64,000 nucleotides of DNA from Campylorhamphus procurvoides (GCA_013396655.1 WBMV01003298.1:1954695-2018694); one strand, 5' to 3'; positions 25,385-39,120 are shown, numbered from the stretch's first letter. Made by a program: numbers and translations. Notes: a model not told the origin generated them from the letters alone.

Positions 25385-25700
25385 ATCTGCTCCTCTCTGG
25401 ACTGCACTGTGGGCTGTAGGGGAGTCTCTGCTCTGCCTGCTGGAGCAACTTCTTCCCCTTCTTCTTCACTGTTTCTGTCACATATTGTCATTCCTCTTTC
25501 CAGCTGCTGCTCTGCAGGAGGTTTTTTCTCCCTCCTTCTTAACTATGTTATCCCAGAGGCTCTACCACCATCACTTGCCCTGGGACAGCAGCAGGTCCCT
25601 CTTGGAGCCAGCTGGCATTGCCTCTGTTGGACATGAGGGAAACTTCTAGCAGTTTCTCACAGAAGCCACCTGTATCTCCCCCCACTACAAGCCCAATACA

Positions 25701-27339
25701 CCTCTTGTATGAGAATATTAGAGAGGTAATTGTTTATTTGCATGAGGCTCATCTCTACTAGTTTTCTCATTAATAGTAAGGGAAAGGATGCACAAGTCTG
25801 ATTTCTCACTGAAAATTCCACCTTTTATACCATAGCAGGCTGTCCTTTAGGCTGTTTCTGCCATTCCTTAAAGAAGTTTTGGATATTTCTCTGTCTGGTA
25901 TTTTGGAAATGCAAAGAATTCTCTAAATGCCCTCTGTCCTATTTTACATAACACAACAGGAGTCAACAAAGTTTTCCGTTGTTGACAGTTTTTCATTCCA
26001 TTTTCATTCAATTACTTACCAGGGATTTAGGGAGTGAATGTTTTTGCCTAGAGGCTTAGGTTGCTATACCAACTATTTAAATTATTTTACTCCCAAAGTA
26101 TTTTCATTACTGTATTACAGTAGGAGACCAGAAAGCATCAGTGCTGTTGAAAGTGGAAAATAATGCAATCATTGGGTTTACAGTTAGAGGTGATGATAAT
26201 GGTGATGATAATTAACTTATTTAATGTTCATAGCTGACTGCAGAAAATATTGTGTCATTCTTGGCTGGTGTGCTCCGTGTCTGCCCCAACACCTGATCCA
26301 CAGACATCGTGGACCTTACTGATGTACCCACATTACTTGGTGCAAATAGCTGTAGTTACTTTCTGTTTTAGAAACTTCGTAGAATGGATCCTGCTTTCTT
26401 CAAATTAATTAATATGAGTTTGCCAAAAGGCTTGTATTGCAGACTTCGGTGTGTACTATATCTACAAGCAGTTCATTTGCAGCAGAAACTGCTTGCTGGG
26501 AGAACATAATGAGTCACTTAAGTCAAAGCTTTTTCCCTCGCTCTCTTCTCTGTCTGAGTGATAAAAATTTCCAAGTAGGAAAATGAATTTGCAAATTTGT
26601 AATTAAAATGAAAGCGATCAGTAGCTTCCAGCCTGGCTTCCCCAGGGGTCTGACGGGATGCAGAAGGAGGTGTTTCTAGAACAGCAGGTAAACCACAAAC
26701 ACTGTACTGAGTGATGATATCAATATGTAGAAGAAAGTTGGATTTGGCTCTGCATTTGATTCTTGAATGAAGACCCATCATCACAGTTTGCCACCATCTT
26801 CTCACTGAAGTAGCAGTGGTAAAAGATATGGCTTCTTAAATGTATTGGCTTATTAAGATTGCAACAATGGGACGAGTCTGGGTTTCATTTGACCTCAGTG
26901 AAGTGATTTTGCTATGAGAACAGTCTGCTCCAAAGCATGATTGTGACACTGAGATGAGAGAACTGACAGAGGAAAACACATAACGGGATGAAATGTTTTT
27001 AGGTTAAAAATAACTGTATCAAACTGTGAGATTAAGCTGTTAAAAAACTTAATGAGTGGAAATCACAGTGTATAGCTGAGGCACGTTAAGCAAACTTACT
27101 ATAATAACAGTTGGATTATAAATGAACAAAATGTTAAACAGTGGTCAATAATTCCCCTATCCCCTTATGGCTGCTGAACAATGGTAAAACAAACTGCTGT
27201 TTGATCTACAGCCTTCGGCAAGTAACTCAGCCTTGCTGTGCTACATATTTGCTACATAACAGTTTTTAGGATATTGGTTGCACAAGTCTTAATTTTTAAT
27301 ACTTTAATGTCTTCAATATTCCTAGGCCTAAGGAGGCTG
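25701..27339. other. AT-rich non-coding DNA, no gene recognised
   Basis: Sequence after the LTR end at 25700. No gene, RNA or transposon recognised. Segment 27085-27245 contains SOX-like AACAATGG and several TTAA/ATTA motifs but nothing decisive. Confidence 0.6.
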
Positions 27340-27363
27340 TATATATATATATATATATATATA
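27340..27363. repeat. (TA)12 microsatellite
   Basis: A pure TA dinucleotide run of 24 bases. It is the longest perfect microsatellite in the window and is likely polymorphic. Confidence 0.95.
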
Positions 27364-30191
27364 AAGGGCTATTTTAGTAGCTAAGTCATGAGGTTGCCTT
27401 ATGTTGAATCCTACCTTTTTTTGGTTGTTTTTTTTTCCTCTTTAAACAGTAAGTACTAGAAGCTGTTTCATTTAATTAAGATGTTAGGCACTGATCTCTC
27501 CTCCTGAGATGCACTTGCTGTTTTCCTGGGGATCTCCACAGGAGGTAGTGGTGCTTCTGATGGCACTGAGGCAACCTGCAATAGAACACTGCCAGTGCAA
27601 TAGAGGATGCTCTGCTTGAAGCAGCAGTCTGACACTTTGGGATGTCACAAATCCACGCCTTTCTATATTCACTGTGTGTATATTGGATACGGCTTATGTA
27701 ACTTGATGTTTTCCTTTTTTTAGTTAGCTGCATCTGATTATTTTGTTCTTAATACTGGAAATGTGGCTCAATATGATATTGCAGTGTTTCATATACCTTA
27801 TGCTCTTGAAGTGTCATACAAATTATGTGGCTTCTCCATTTTTTAATCTGTAATCTTCTCTTCTTTTTTGCATAATCCTATTATTAAATAAGGAAAAATA
27901 ACACATAAGCCAAACTTATCTGAGTTAAGGAGTTAAGTTTCATTCAGCAATGTGCATGATGTATCTCAGTTAATTTCCATGACCATTATCTGATCCTTGC
28001 TTTCCAGCAAGGATGATTCTCCCTTTCTTTTTCATTTGTCTCCATTCAGCTGGCTTCTCTTTCCACCAATTTTTAGCTTGTTGTCATACAATTCTAATAA
28101 AGAATTTGGCTGATGACTGGAATCTCATAGGAGCAAAATATGAAAGCTGGTATAAATAATTTTGTTTCAAATACAAAAAAAAGATGGCATGTTGTGAAAC
28201 TGCTTCTGTGTTCTTACACAAAGTACCTGGTGGCCAACTTTTTCACGTTCACTGGTTGATCTGAAGAATTCCATCACCCAGTAATGAACGAGTGGTGTTC
28301 AAGCAGAGGGGGATTAAAAGCACAAAGTTTCTGTGTGCTGCTGAGTACAACGGGCAAGAAAAATATCTGTTTTCCAGCTGTATGGTAATGAATGACAATG
28401 ATTACTGATGCCTTAAGGAGGGCGCAGTAAAAATTCCAGGCAGTCAGTTAGGAGATAAGGTAAATAAACAATAGTTTTAATGAGCCAAAATCAAAAACCA
28501 AAAAGACCCTGCGGCATCAGTACCATGAATTTGACACCGCTTCCTACTACATTCTGTATGTTCAGCTTCTTTCTTTCCTGGTCTGTGAGCACTATAGCAC
28601 TGTACACTGGAGATATTTACCACATAAAATTTACTCAGGTTTATTGCAGCCAGTTCGATTTTATTGAAATCCTCCCTATCTTTCCTTGTATAACTTTACT
28701 TTTATTAGGTACAATGCTTTTGCTTTGAGGTGGGATAAAATTTGCTGTACCTGGTGGAAATAAACTCCTTACTTGTTATAAATGAGTTCCAGCAAACTCC
28801 CCAGAGAGCGGGAGGAACACCAAAGATATTCTTAGTGTTCAATGGGATAAGAATAGTTTGGGCATTAAAGCTGGTACATCTGTGAGGCCTTTTTGTGCAG
28901 AGTGTAAGCCTGGATACTGTCAAGGGGACATTTCCTTCTGTGTTAAGGGAGTACTTGATTTGCTATTCACAAGTGATAGTGGGAAAATGTGGTGTTGAAC
29001 AAGGAAGTTACTGCCCCAGAGTTGCAATTTGTGTGGTACTAGAGCTTGACTAATTAGCAGATGTCAGATCAGGGTTTTGTCTTAATTCTCATTTATTACT
29101 GTGTATTTATCCCTAGAAAGGAATTAACATAATTCTTGCTTTGTCCTAACCAGACCTCTTTTATAAAGTATATTGAGCTTTGTGTAGAAAAATGTTGTCT
29201 TTCCACTTAAAAATGTGATTATTCTGAGTCCTCCTTACAAGGAGGAACAGAAGGTTGGAGTATTTCTTTACCTAAATGGCAGCAGATGAAAAAGCAGACC
29301 AGTGTCAATCACATGAACCTATCTTCATTTCTTTGTAATTAGTTCTTCCTTGTGCTTCCATTTTCTTCTTATGTTTCTCTTGAGAATTTGAATGCAAAGT
29401 TTTTCTTACCACACTCAGAATATCAATCAGGTCCACCTAAATAAATAACTCACACACCTGTTAGTGTTTACAATCACCTGTTTTCCTTGAGAAATCTGTT
29501 GGAGACTTCAGACTCTGATTATAATTGAATTTACAAATGGTAAAATGGGACTATTGCACTTTTTTTCATTTTTTTAATGTGCCTTGAATAAAAATTACAA
29601 GAGAAATACCAGCATTGCATCTGTTCTGCAGAACTGCTCCATGGATATCTCTATATGTCAATTGATTATACTGAAGCATTTCCCTTAAGCTCACACAGTA
29701 AAACAAGCATTGTTTAGAGCAGAGAATCTTGCCTGCTGTTTGTACAAGCTTGTTATACTCTGCAAGGATATGTGGAAAATGTGAGGAGCAATTACTGCAT
29801 CCCAGCCAAGCAGCTAGGAGCCTCTGTCATACTGCTGGGGGGGAATGAAGGCTCTGTCTCTCAGTTCCCCTGGCATTCAGATGCAAGTTCTCAGGAACCT
29901 GGGCTGGAGCAGTGCAGCCACTGTGCTGCATTTGATGTTCCAGCCTATTGTCTATGCCAAAATACAACTGCCCGTGTAAATCAAGGGATCAAAATGCTGA
30001 GCCACTCAAACTGCAGCAGTTTGGAGTACATTCTGCAGTTCAACACATTTGGGGGAAAATGTCTGTCTATGCGGGGAATAGAAAATTGTGTTGCAGGGAA
30101 GTTGTAAAGAAGCAGTCAGAAACAGTGATTTCAAAGACTATAATTACATAGGCAGTTATATATTGTTTTTCTTGCTGCGTATTTTTACTTG
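27364..30191. other. AT-rich non-coding DNA, no gene recognised
   Basis: Open frames up to 111 codons (29772-30107 on +) have no recognisable domain. No RNA gene or mobile element seen. Confidence 0.6.
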
Positions 30192-30231
30192 AAAAAAAAA
30201 ACCAAACAGAAAAAACACAAACCCAAACCCC
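30192..30231. repeat. A/AC-rich low-complexity tract
   Basis: A run of A is followed by CAAAC and AAACCC-like units. The plus strand is almost entirely adenine and cytosine. No SINE or processed pseudogene precedes it. Confidence 0.7.
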
Positions 30232-30877
30232 AGCAAAGTTCATGCAACAGTGTTTAAAACAGGTATGATTTCTTAAAGGCAAATTCTTTCAAATTCTGAG
30301 ACTGGAAAGTGCAGCATTGAATAGCATAAGCCAAAAGGCATCAACATATATAGGCAGCCACTAGCAAATTAATTTTCTATTGTATTGGTGCAGTGTGAGA
30401 AATATGAAATGATCCTAGTGCTATTTTATTTTCTTAAACAGAGTGTACTCAGAGATTTAACTGCAAATCTTCTACAGAAATGTATATATTACTTAGGAAA
30501 GACAGACTTTTTTTTTTCTTAGTACAGTACACCAATGTGTTCCAGATTTCCGTGGTGTTAGAATTTAAGGATATAAACTCATTCTATGTTCTACCTCAGA
30601 AACATGTATGTGTTACCAATCTTTGTCAAGCCTTTGATAAAGTCTAACCTTGAACTTAGGGGGCAGGCTCACCTACTACTTGTAAGAAAGCTAATATTTT
30701 ATTAATTGAAGAAAATCTTTTTCTAGGCTGCCTGAAAAGTAGTTACCCTTAAGGTATTGGTAAAACATCATTTGAAGTAAGTTCCTGACATCCCCAAGAT
30801 GTGTTTCTTTAATTTGATCCCTGTTCAAACTTGCATAACAAAAGAGCAAAATAAATGCTTTGAACCTGAAATATCTT

Positions 30878-30913
30878 TATGGAAGATACTTCATACTATG
30901 GAAGATACTTCAT
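30878..30913. repeat. 17-bp direct repeat with 19-bp period
   Basis: TATGGAAGATACTTCAT occurs at 30878-30894 and again, identically, at 30897-30913. Identical copies suggest a recent local duplication. Confidence 0.9.
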
Positions 30914-32903
30914 TCCATGTTATGGAATAAAGGAAAATTCATTAATTCATTTAGAACTGTAATGGTTTTATTAATACAGATCTTTAGTCTTAAAATGGGG
31001 TTTACTTTTGACCCATTTTTGCGAAGAGATTTCAACACAGTCTGTTCATTAGGAGCATTTTGTCACTAGAATACAAGATCATATGGCAGGGAGAACTGAA
31101 GGTGAATCAAAACATATGGTTTCCTTTTCCTTTCGCATGAGAATCCTGGTGTGCATAAAAGCTGTGTGCCAGAAACATCAGTGAATTGTGATTTGATGAA
31201 AGCCAATCTCTTTGACAGGAGCTAATTTGCACAAAAATAGTCTCATGAAGTTGCTGTGATCAGGCCTCAACTCAGAATAAAAATATGATCTTTGTAGGGC
31301 TTTGTATCTCCAGTTTTTGTCAGAACATTTGCTTCCATAGTTAACACTGTTGATGAGACAGTTAAATCTGTTCACTGTAAAAGTAAACAAAGGAACTCTG
31401 CTTGGTAGCATTTTGATTATTTGGAAATTGCATTTATCTCTGTAATTATTTCATCTTCTGACTGAGATAGCAGTGGCTCATTATTTTGGTATATAGCTGA
31501 CAAAACAATTGCCACATGCAAAGAGAAACTTACAGTGTTTTCCCCACCATTCTCCATGTGTTGATCAGTATTTTAATCTTTCATGACTATAGTAGAGACT
31601 AATATGTAAAATATTGCATTACAACCCCCTCATTTCAGCACCTAAAGCAAGAATGAAAATGCATATTGTTTGATTTAACAAATCAATTAAAAAATTACGT
31701 AAGCCCACTGGCTTTTGCACAGTGGGCTGCTCAGTTTGGAGGATGTGTTTGCAGGGTCCTGCTGGATCAGAGTGAGTGTCACTGCGAGCTGTGCTGGCAT
31801 TGAAAACAGCTGCCTCCAAAACTGGACTCCTTGGCCTGACTGAGCAGTGTTTCTCCATCATTTTTAAAACCTCTTGAATCTTAGTTGTCTTCCTTTCAGG
31901 TCAGATAAAGCTGAGATAGTCTGTTTTGTGACAGACATTTTACTACAGTTGCTATGGAGTGAGGTAGTCACTCTACTTGTCTTCCAACAAGGTTGACTAC
32001 ACCTTCATTGTCCTGAAATATGTGTACAGAAACAAATGTGTGACAATGGCCCAGAATTGAACAGAGAAAGGGGATTGCAAATACCAATTGAAAATTCATC
32101 CAGTTCTCAATGGAAAGAAAGCAGTAGACCATATTCCTGTCCTAAACTGCTATCAGAAAGTTATGAGGAGATTGAAAGGTATTCCTAATGACAGATTTAA
32201 AATTTGCCAGTATTTCCAGTTCCATAAAGAAGGATTAGTTTGTCTGAATTATCAACTACCACATACAGTATCCTTTCACCTACATGTTTGTAACTTTATA
32301 ACAATGAACCATTACATTCAGCAAATGAGTTGCAGGTCCCTCCTGCTTTCTCAGCTCTTGTCTGTGGATTGGTTTCCTTCTTCTGAGCTCTCCTTTTGTA
32401 TTGCAGCATTTCCACTTAATGCATTATTACAAAATCTGATATTACTTTATTCCAAGTAAGAGCAAAGAGATGACCTTTCTTGTAGAGACAGGCAGCACTG
32501 CTTGTATCAGTCAGCTGAGCACTCAGCTCCCTTTACAGCAGAATGTGTCCTCTAAGGCAACTGTGAAACAAAAGCAATTAGTTTTGGATAAGTAGCTGTT
32601 ATGAGTAATATTTGTACTGCAAGAGAGTCTGGGGAGCCCAGGCACAGCCCAGGACATTGCATGAACCTGATGCTAATTCACCACTGACAGCAAGGGTATT
32701 TGGCTTGAGAATGAACCAGCAAAACCAAAGTAGCAAATAGAATGGGTGGGGGTGCATTTCAACGTGTCTGGTGTCATATATTGTGTTTACTCTTGATGAA
32801 TCACTGCAACCTCTTTTTGTTCTGAGGTTATGCTGAATTTCTGAAATTCAGGGATAGATCATGGGATTGATAAATATCTGCTTGTGTAAAATCAGAAATA
32901 ATT

Positions 32904-32924
32904 CCGCCCCCTCCCCCCCCCGCC
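32904..32924. repeat. C-rich homopolymer tract
   Basis: Nearly pure cytosine, with a 9-base C run and two G and one T interruptions. Such tracts are prone to sequencing length error. Confidence 0.8.
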
Positions 32925-34188
32925 AAATGCTATGCAAATGCTTCCAGCATTACCATGCTAGAAAATGAGATCAGAAATAAGGTTTACTTTGTTTTCGAGA
33001 GTATTTCCACTTCTTATTTTGGCTGAAACTTATTTTTCTCAGTTTTTCTTAGGAAGATGCAGAGAAATTTATTGTGAAGGCTTAACAGTCTCTTTCCATG
33101 GGTCTAGGCTGGACCAATTTTGCCAGTTTTGTTTCTAAGAGGAAAGTAATAATTTTTTTCAAAGTAGTTACAGTACAAGTATGACTGAATAAACACTGTA
33201 GGTGGTATGCAAATGCAGCGGACCTTGAAAAAGCTATTTCTTTCCTTCAGTGATGAAACAACTTCATATTTCTGACACTTCTGATTCCTTGGCTCCTAAA
33301 TATGATATAGAGAAGTATGTGAACTACAATTCATAATGGTTTCTAAAAGAAAATGTAGACCCAATTTCCATGATGTCTAAACTGGATTCTTCATCTTCAC
33401 TGCATTTAGTCAGTCATTAGACAGCAAGTTGTCTACACAGACTGAAACCTGTCCTAGAAATTTTAGGGAAAGAGTGAGGCCTAAATATCTGGGAATAGCA
33501 GTGTCAATGTGTGGCAAAATGAAAAAAATGGCTTTTTATGTAAAGATACATAAAAATACTCCAGACACTAAATCTGGGAGTACTTACTAATTTCAGAATA
33601 TTTAACTCCCTTCCTTGCGTACTGGCTGTGGCTGTATTTGGCTAGTACAACGTGGGGAACTGGACCTTGGAATGCATAGCTGGGGTGATGGTGTTCTGTG
33701 TGCTGCTGTACTATCCACAGCAAAAACCAACTGCATAAGGGAGGTGTTGACATTCAGGTTTAAGGTCTATACAGTAACTCTGCCATGAACATGGATTGAA
33801 CTGCCCTGTTCTATCCTTGGATATCCTTTCCTTGGAGAGTTCTTCCTTTGTGAATATGCTTTCTTCTAATGAATTCTCATTTTCTGTGCATGTTTCACAT
33901 ACCTTTATTCTCATGAACCTCAATAGCCATACAGTGAACGCCTCATCTTGTCACTTCCAGCTGCTACCCAACCACCAGAGGGTAGAGCTGTCTCTTACTG
34001 ACCCAGGTCATGTGCCAGCACTTTCCCCATCCCTCTTTTATACTGTTTCGAATCACTTTTAGCACTGAACAATGAGTCTGGGCTAGTTCATCTCACTGAT
34101 GTGCCAATATGGCACTGCTCAGTAAAGTAAAGGAAGGATCTTCCTGTTGGTAGGCTTCGTTCTGAAATAGCCTTGAAGTTAATTATTT

Positions 34189-34210
34189 GTGTGTGTATGC
34201 ACACATGTAC
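34189..34210. repeat. Strictly alternating purine-pyrimidine tract
   Basis: Twenty-two bases alternate purine and pyrimidine without a break: a GT run, then TATGCACACATGTAC. It is followed by further TACGTATATGTA. Such tracts favour left-handed Z-DNA under supercoiling, by established DNA chemistry. Confidence 0.75.
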
Positions 34211-35157
34211 CTACAAACATACGTATATGTATAAAGGAAATACAAGAATTTGTTTCAAGCATTTACTGTTACATCATGGGGTGGTAGAGAAGAAAAAGAA
34301 GACATGGATAGAAGATTCTAGTCTTCAAAATTGTTAGTGTGTCAAACTTCATAAAGACCATGTATCTTAGAAATACACAGCAAAACTTATAAAGTATTTA
34401 TGGAATTCAGTGACTGTGAAAATTGTAACTGCTGGTATTTAGGGTAGTAGAAGGGTTGTAACTTATTAGAGAAGATGACATTTTTATTGCAAGTGCTGTC
34501 TGTAACCATTGTTTTGTACACAAAAGAAAAACATGTCTGTAAGGAAAGTAAAAGGTTTTAATAGTGTCTTGAATGAAGATGATGTGAGACATTATTTTTC
34601 CTCTTTCATAATCTACATGTCAGTAAGTCATGAAACAAAGATAATTTTTAATTTTAAACCCAAAGTGTGGAATGTTGACATAATCCTGTCTTTGTCCATA
34701 ACCCTTGACATACATCTGGACGCATTAGAACGTGTAATATAGAGTTAGAGCAGACTGTAAACATTTCCTTCTCTGGGTTGTTGCTTATCTCTATGACTGC
34801 AAAGTTATTACAGCACACAGTGCCTGAAGAAATGATGTCACTATGTGAGTTAGAGAGGTCAGAGCATAACATCCATTTAAGAAGCTTTCCACATTTGTTC
34901 CTTTCCATGCCATTGCTGTAACAAGCAGATTTTCTGTGAATCCTGTTTCATCCATGTGGAAAAAGGTCTAGGAGACAAGATGCCCTTCCCTAGCTCATGT
35001 GAGGATGGCTATGTACAGCTTGTCAGAGCGAGGCTGCTGTATGTGGAAAGTGTAAAATGGCCTAACCTGAGGAATATAGTTTGTTTTGAATAAGCCATTG
35101 CTGAGATAAGTGTAATGTGCTGAGTTTCCCAGCCAAATGCCTTATTCTAATAGCTCA

Positions 35158-35170
35158 ATCATCATCATCA
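35158..35170. repeat. (ATC)4 microsatellite
   Basis: Four ATC units in a row plus one base. Very short. Confidence 0.7.
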
Positions 35171-38056
35171 CCTCTACTGGTATGGATAAGGAAGAGAAAA
35201 ATCTGAAGAAGGAACTGTTTTTCTAATTTCTAGGACAGCAAAATTGTAAATATAGTTAAGGCATTATTTCAATATTCCATAGTAGACCCCCAAATCCTTT
35301 CCAAGACATTGCCTCTTTTCCCTCCCTTTCAGCTCATCCTGTCTCTTTGCTTTGTAAGGTTTCCAGTCTTGTCATTAATTCTGTTTTTGCACGATGCCTG
35401 GTACCATAAATCCCTCACCCTGGCTGAGATCACAGTGTACCACTTCATTCTGTTTTGGCACAGAGTAAATACTGCTTTTGTGCTGAACAAAGCCAGCATG
35501 TGCCAAATGAGTGGAAGTAGAGGTTGGGAAGACATGCTCCATTAAAACCAGTGGACTTGCCAAATGCTCTTTTTCAGGCTTAACAAGAACACTCAAAGCC
35601 CTCTTCTCTCATTAAAAAACTACCACAGACAGTGAGGGTGGCTGGCAAAGGCTGAGGTGTAGAGCAAGGAGATAGTAAAGGCAAATAGATTACTTGGAGT
35701 TGTAGTATGTGGCCTGAGAAATTACTTGACGACTCTGTGGACTTCACAGTTAAATAAAATATTTATGTTTGGGGAAATAAACTTTTTATTTTTCTATGAA
35801 TAGAAACATGAATAAGATAGAAAAGTGGAAATATTGACTCTTCTGGCCGTTCATTGTGCAGAGGTTATGGCTGCCCACAGCTTTCTTCTCTCAGCAGCAA
35901 ATTCCCCACAATATTTGTATTAGCACAGCAATGAGAAGTGTTTGCGGGTTTTTTTCCTCTTTACCTTAGAACTAATAAATAGTAACAAAAATTTTTAACC
36001 ACGAAAGTGATGAAAATAGTTGTTGACATCTTTCCACCCTCTGTAATCTATATCTGACTGCAGCCAAACCTTGAGCTGGGAACTAGGTTCTCTGCTTCCT
36101 AACCCACATTTTGTCCCAGTTGTTTTAGAAAATATTTCTACTTCTTGTATTGTCTTTGGTAGCCAGCCTTTCAGTGGGGGACCTGCAGCCAGAAGGAAGC
36201 ATAACATCGACCTACCTGGGGCCTCTTCACAATGAACAGAAAGCACAGAGGTCAGCACTGTGGTGACAGCAGAAGGGACTGATAGTTCACACAAAGATGC
36301 ACCTTTATTCTCAGAGAAAACTGTGTCCCTTTATCTTGTCATGTATTTCAAACCTTTCTGCTCCTACTGCTGCCTTGTTCCCCTCCTTGTTTCCTATAGT
36401 GGCAGCACAACAATAAGGATTTTATTAACAATAATGTACATCTACAGAGTTTTGTGAATAGAAGGGCATTCTAGATCTGGTAATCTTTCCTTTCCTTGCA
36501 AGGTGAAGGGCTGCAAGATTGAAATATAAGTTTTGCAGAAGAAATGCAAACTGGAGGTGACACAAAACACAAGGCACCAAAAAATACACTCAGGTACAAC
36601 CGAGTACTCTAGACTATCAAATGCAAAATGTTTGTAAATCAACACTAACATCATAATATTCTTGATGTAGGGTTCCATGAATTGTGCAATTTCTCTGGGG
36701 GGAAGAGTATGTAGAGCAGAATACAAAGAAAGAAATCAGAATGATTTCTAACATGCTCTTTCTTAACTATTTTGAACTAAGATGCACAAACACCTTGGAG
36801 ATGTACTTTTCAAAAAATCAATCATATCCATTGATAATTTCTCCAAGACTTTTACTATAATTTAATTTATAACAATGTAGCCTAACCTGAATTCTTGCCT
36901 GTGTTAAAAAAAAGATTAATGTAAAGTCACTATTACAAAGATTTATTCACGGGTACATAATAGTTTCTGTCTGCCTAATTAAATCCATTGTATCAAACCC
37001 GATTCAGCTGGGTTACAGTTTGTGCACAGACTTGCTGGCAAGTGCTGCATCTGCAGCCCCATTTAGTTATGCCAGTTTGTCAGTGGCAATCCTAATAGAT
37101 GAGATGTTAGAAACACAGACATTTCCTTAACATTGACAATGTCATTTCAGATGTCCTTAATGACATTATAATCTTTTATTGTTGTTGTTTTCTCTTCCCT
37201 TCCTTCCCAGAAATGCCTCTGAGGCTTTTCAAAATAACACAAAACTCAGAAAGTAAAAGTCACACATAATTCTTTGCCTGCTTCCTCTCAGCCTTGTTTT
37301 CTATAGAAAAAGTTTTGCAAAGGAATGGGGTTTGCCTAAAGAAAATTTAAAAGTATGTGAAGTTGCTTATCTAAACTCCTAGTTCAATGAAATAAAGATG
37401 AAAGCTCTCCATTTCAAGGACATCTATTCAGTTTATGAAAATAATTACTGTGATTACATGTGTGTGTCTACAGAGTGAATAATTTTCTGGGCAAGAGGAA
37501 AGTAAGGCATGCAAAACTTTTATTCTCTCTGTATTTCTGTGGCATTCATGTTCAGCTGAGATGAAAGAACTTTGCAGCTTTGTGTCCACTGCAGTCATTG
37601 TCGTGCAGGGCAGCAAAGGTAGCTGGCAGCTCTTTAAGAAGGGGATCTGTCAAGTGACTTTGTAGCACTGTAATGCCACAGATGACCCAGTTAAGATATA
37701 CTATGGACCTTCTTGGGTTGCTTCTGGGGTGTTATTTTTCCTTTCTTTTTGTTTTTTGGTTATTTTTTTTAATTGGAATTATTATTTCTATTTTGAACTG
37801 TCCTTTACTTTCCTTGTGTCTATCTAGAATACAGTGTAAATTCATGCTGGCTGGAGACCACCACATGAATTCCTGACAGGGAGACAGTGAACTTTTTGGT
37901 AGCTCCTAATTTAGACCTGAATTAGTTTCATTTCTGAAGATTGTTTTATCTCACTTCTCCATGAACATGTTGTTGCGCTTCTACCTTGAGAATGACTATT
38001 TTTCAGTCTAAAATCACTCATAGTACTGAATTTGATGGTGGGGGTTTAATGGGTTT

Positions 38057-38072
38057 TGTGTGTGTGTGTGTG
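38057..38072. repeat. (TG)8 microsatellite
   Basis: Sixteen bases of pure TG dinucleotide. Confidence 0.9.
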
Positions 38073-39120
38073 CTGAAGAAGGACAGCTCACAGGCACTTG
38101 AGCTGGGAAGGATGCTGAGACTCCATGGTTTAGGTGCCCAGACATCATGGAAGCTGGGATGGTAGAGACCTACAGGCATTTAAAAGCACTAAGAAGAAAA
38201 GATAAAGAGAATTCTTAGAGAGAGCAGAGGAGAACTTGGACAAAACCAGCTAGGGCTGGTAGTTTGCTTTCCGAATTCATAAGAATATATCAGGAGAAAG
38301 AGAAGATGAAACCCAGCTGGAAAATAGGGTCTTTGGAAGAAGTGGTGTAGAATATGTCAGGAGCCAAATGCCATTCATTTGGGATTTTTTACTGATGTAG
38401 TAAAAAATATGAACTAAAAGAGTAAAAAAATTGGTAGTAGATGAGACCTGGAAGCCAGTTGCAAGAACTGTATTTCCAGAAAAAGCTACTTTTTCATATA
38501 TTTGATTTGTTTGTAGATACTAAGTCAAGTATTTTAAAAAGTGTGTGTATCATATTACACAGCAATTGGGGCTGAGGCTCACTGATCAAAGCCCTGTATC
38601 TGTCCACTTCTGCCCAAAGCTTCTGGAAATACTATCATGACCAATATTACTATTCTGCAAAAAGAACAATGACCATCTTCATTTATTTGATCAGAGGTGT
38701 AGAAGTGAAAGCACAACTGTGTTTCATTTTTAGCAAGATATGGTGCCGCTGCAGTTGAAGCAGAAGAAAGGTTTCCTTTATGGCATATGCAGTAGGCATC
38801 ATTATCTTTGTGTATCAAGATCTTAACATCCTATATGTCTGTGTTTTATACTTATTTTCCAGGGGTTTTGTAAATCTATTTCCATTTCTTTCACTGTTGG
38901 AAAGCAGGACTGTAATGCAAAAGTAGCATATTTTGAGTTGTTTATTTTTGTGTGCCTTTCTTTACATTTTCTGTCTGAAACAGCAAATTAGTACATTGTT
39001 TTGTCCAATACAAACATTTTGGTATTCAAGTATCCTTCCTGCTCATAAGAAGTTGGAAGATCCCTGCAATTAGACCCCAACTACATTTTAATCCTGTTTC
39101 TCACTCCAGTTGATGGACTG

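Larger units (their letters stand above)
24783..25700 (-). mobile_element. Solo LTR of an avian endogenous retrovirus, minus strand, interrupted by CR1
   Basis: Read on the minus strand, the element starts TGTATTGGG at 25700 and ends CCCACCACA at 24783, so it has TG...CA ends with a 7-of-9 inverted match. The interior matches, from memory, a widespread bird ERV LTR: the segment giving TTCTCACAGAAGCCACC near 25655, the GCTGCTCTGCAG hairpin-like core near 25507, and the AAATGTAAGAAAGACTCATG block near 24828. A degraded TATA-like site lies at about 25539-25551 and a minus-strand AATAAA at 24928-24933. The flanking pentamers are CCCCT on the left and CCTCT on the right, 4 of 5 identical, compatible with an old 5-bp target duplication and so with an ERVL-type element. 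No primer-binding site or internal gene is present outside it. About 166 bp of the span is a later CR1 insertion. The exact family name is not certain. The short proline/serine-rich open frames across it are not genes. Confidence 0.82.
30232..39120. other. AT-rich non-coding DNA with small repeats, no gene recognised
   Basis: Long unique stretch without a recognisable gene. The longest open frame is 123 codons (32088-32459 on +), with no known domain. Small repeats inside are listed separately. The remainder carries no feature I can name. Confidence 0.6.

Noticed and set aside
25141..25649. Serine/leucine-rich open frames of 92-109 codons
   Set aside because: They lie wholly within the LTR and its nested CR1, both non-coding transposon sequence.
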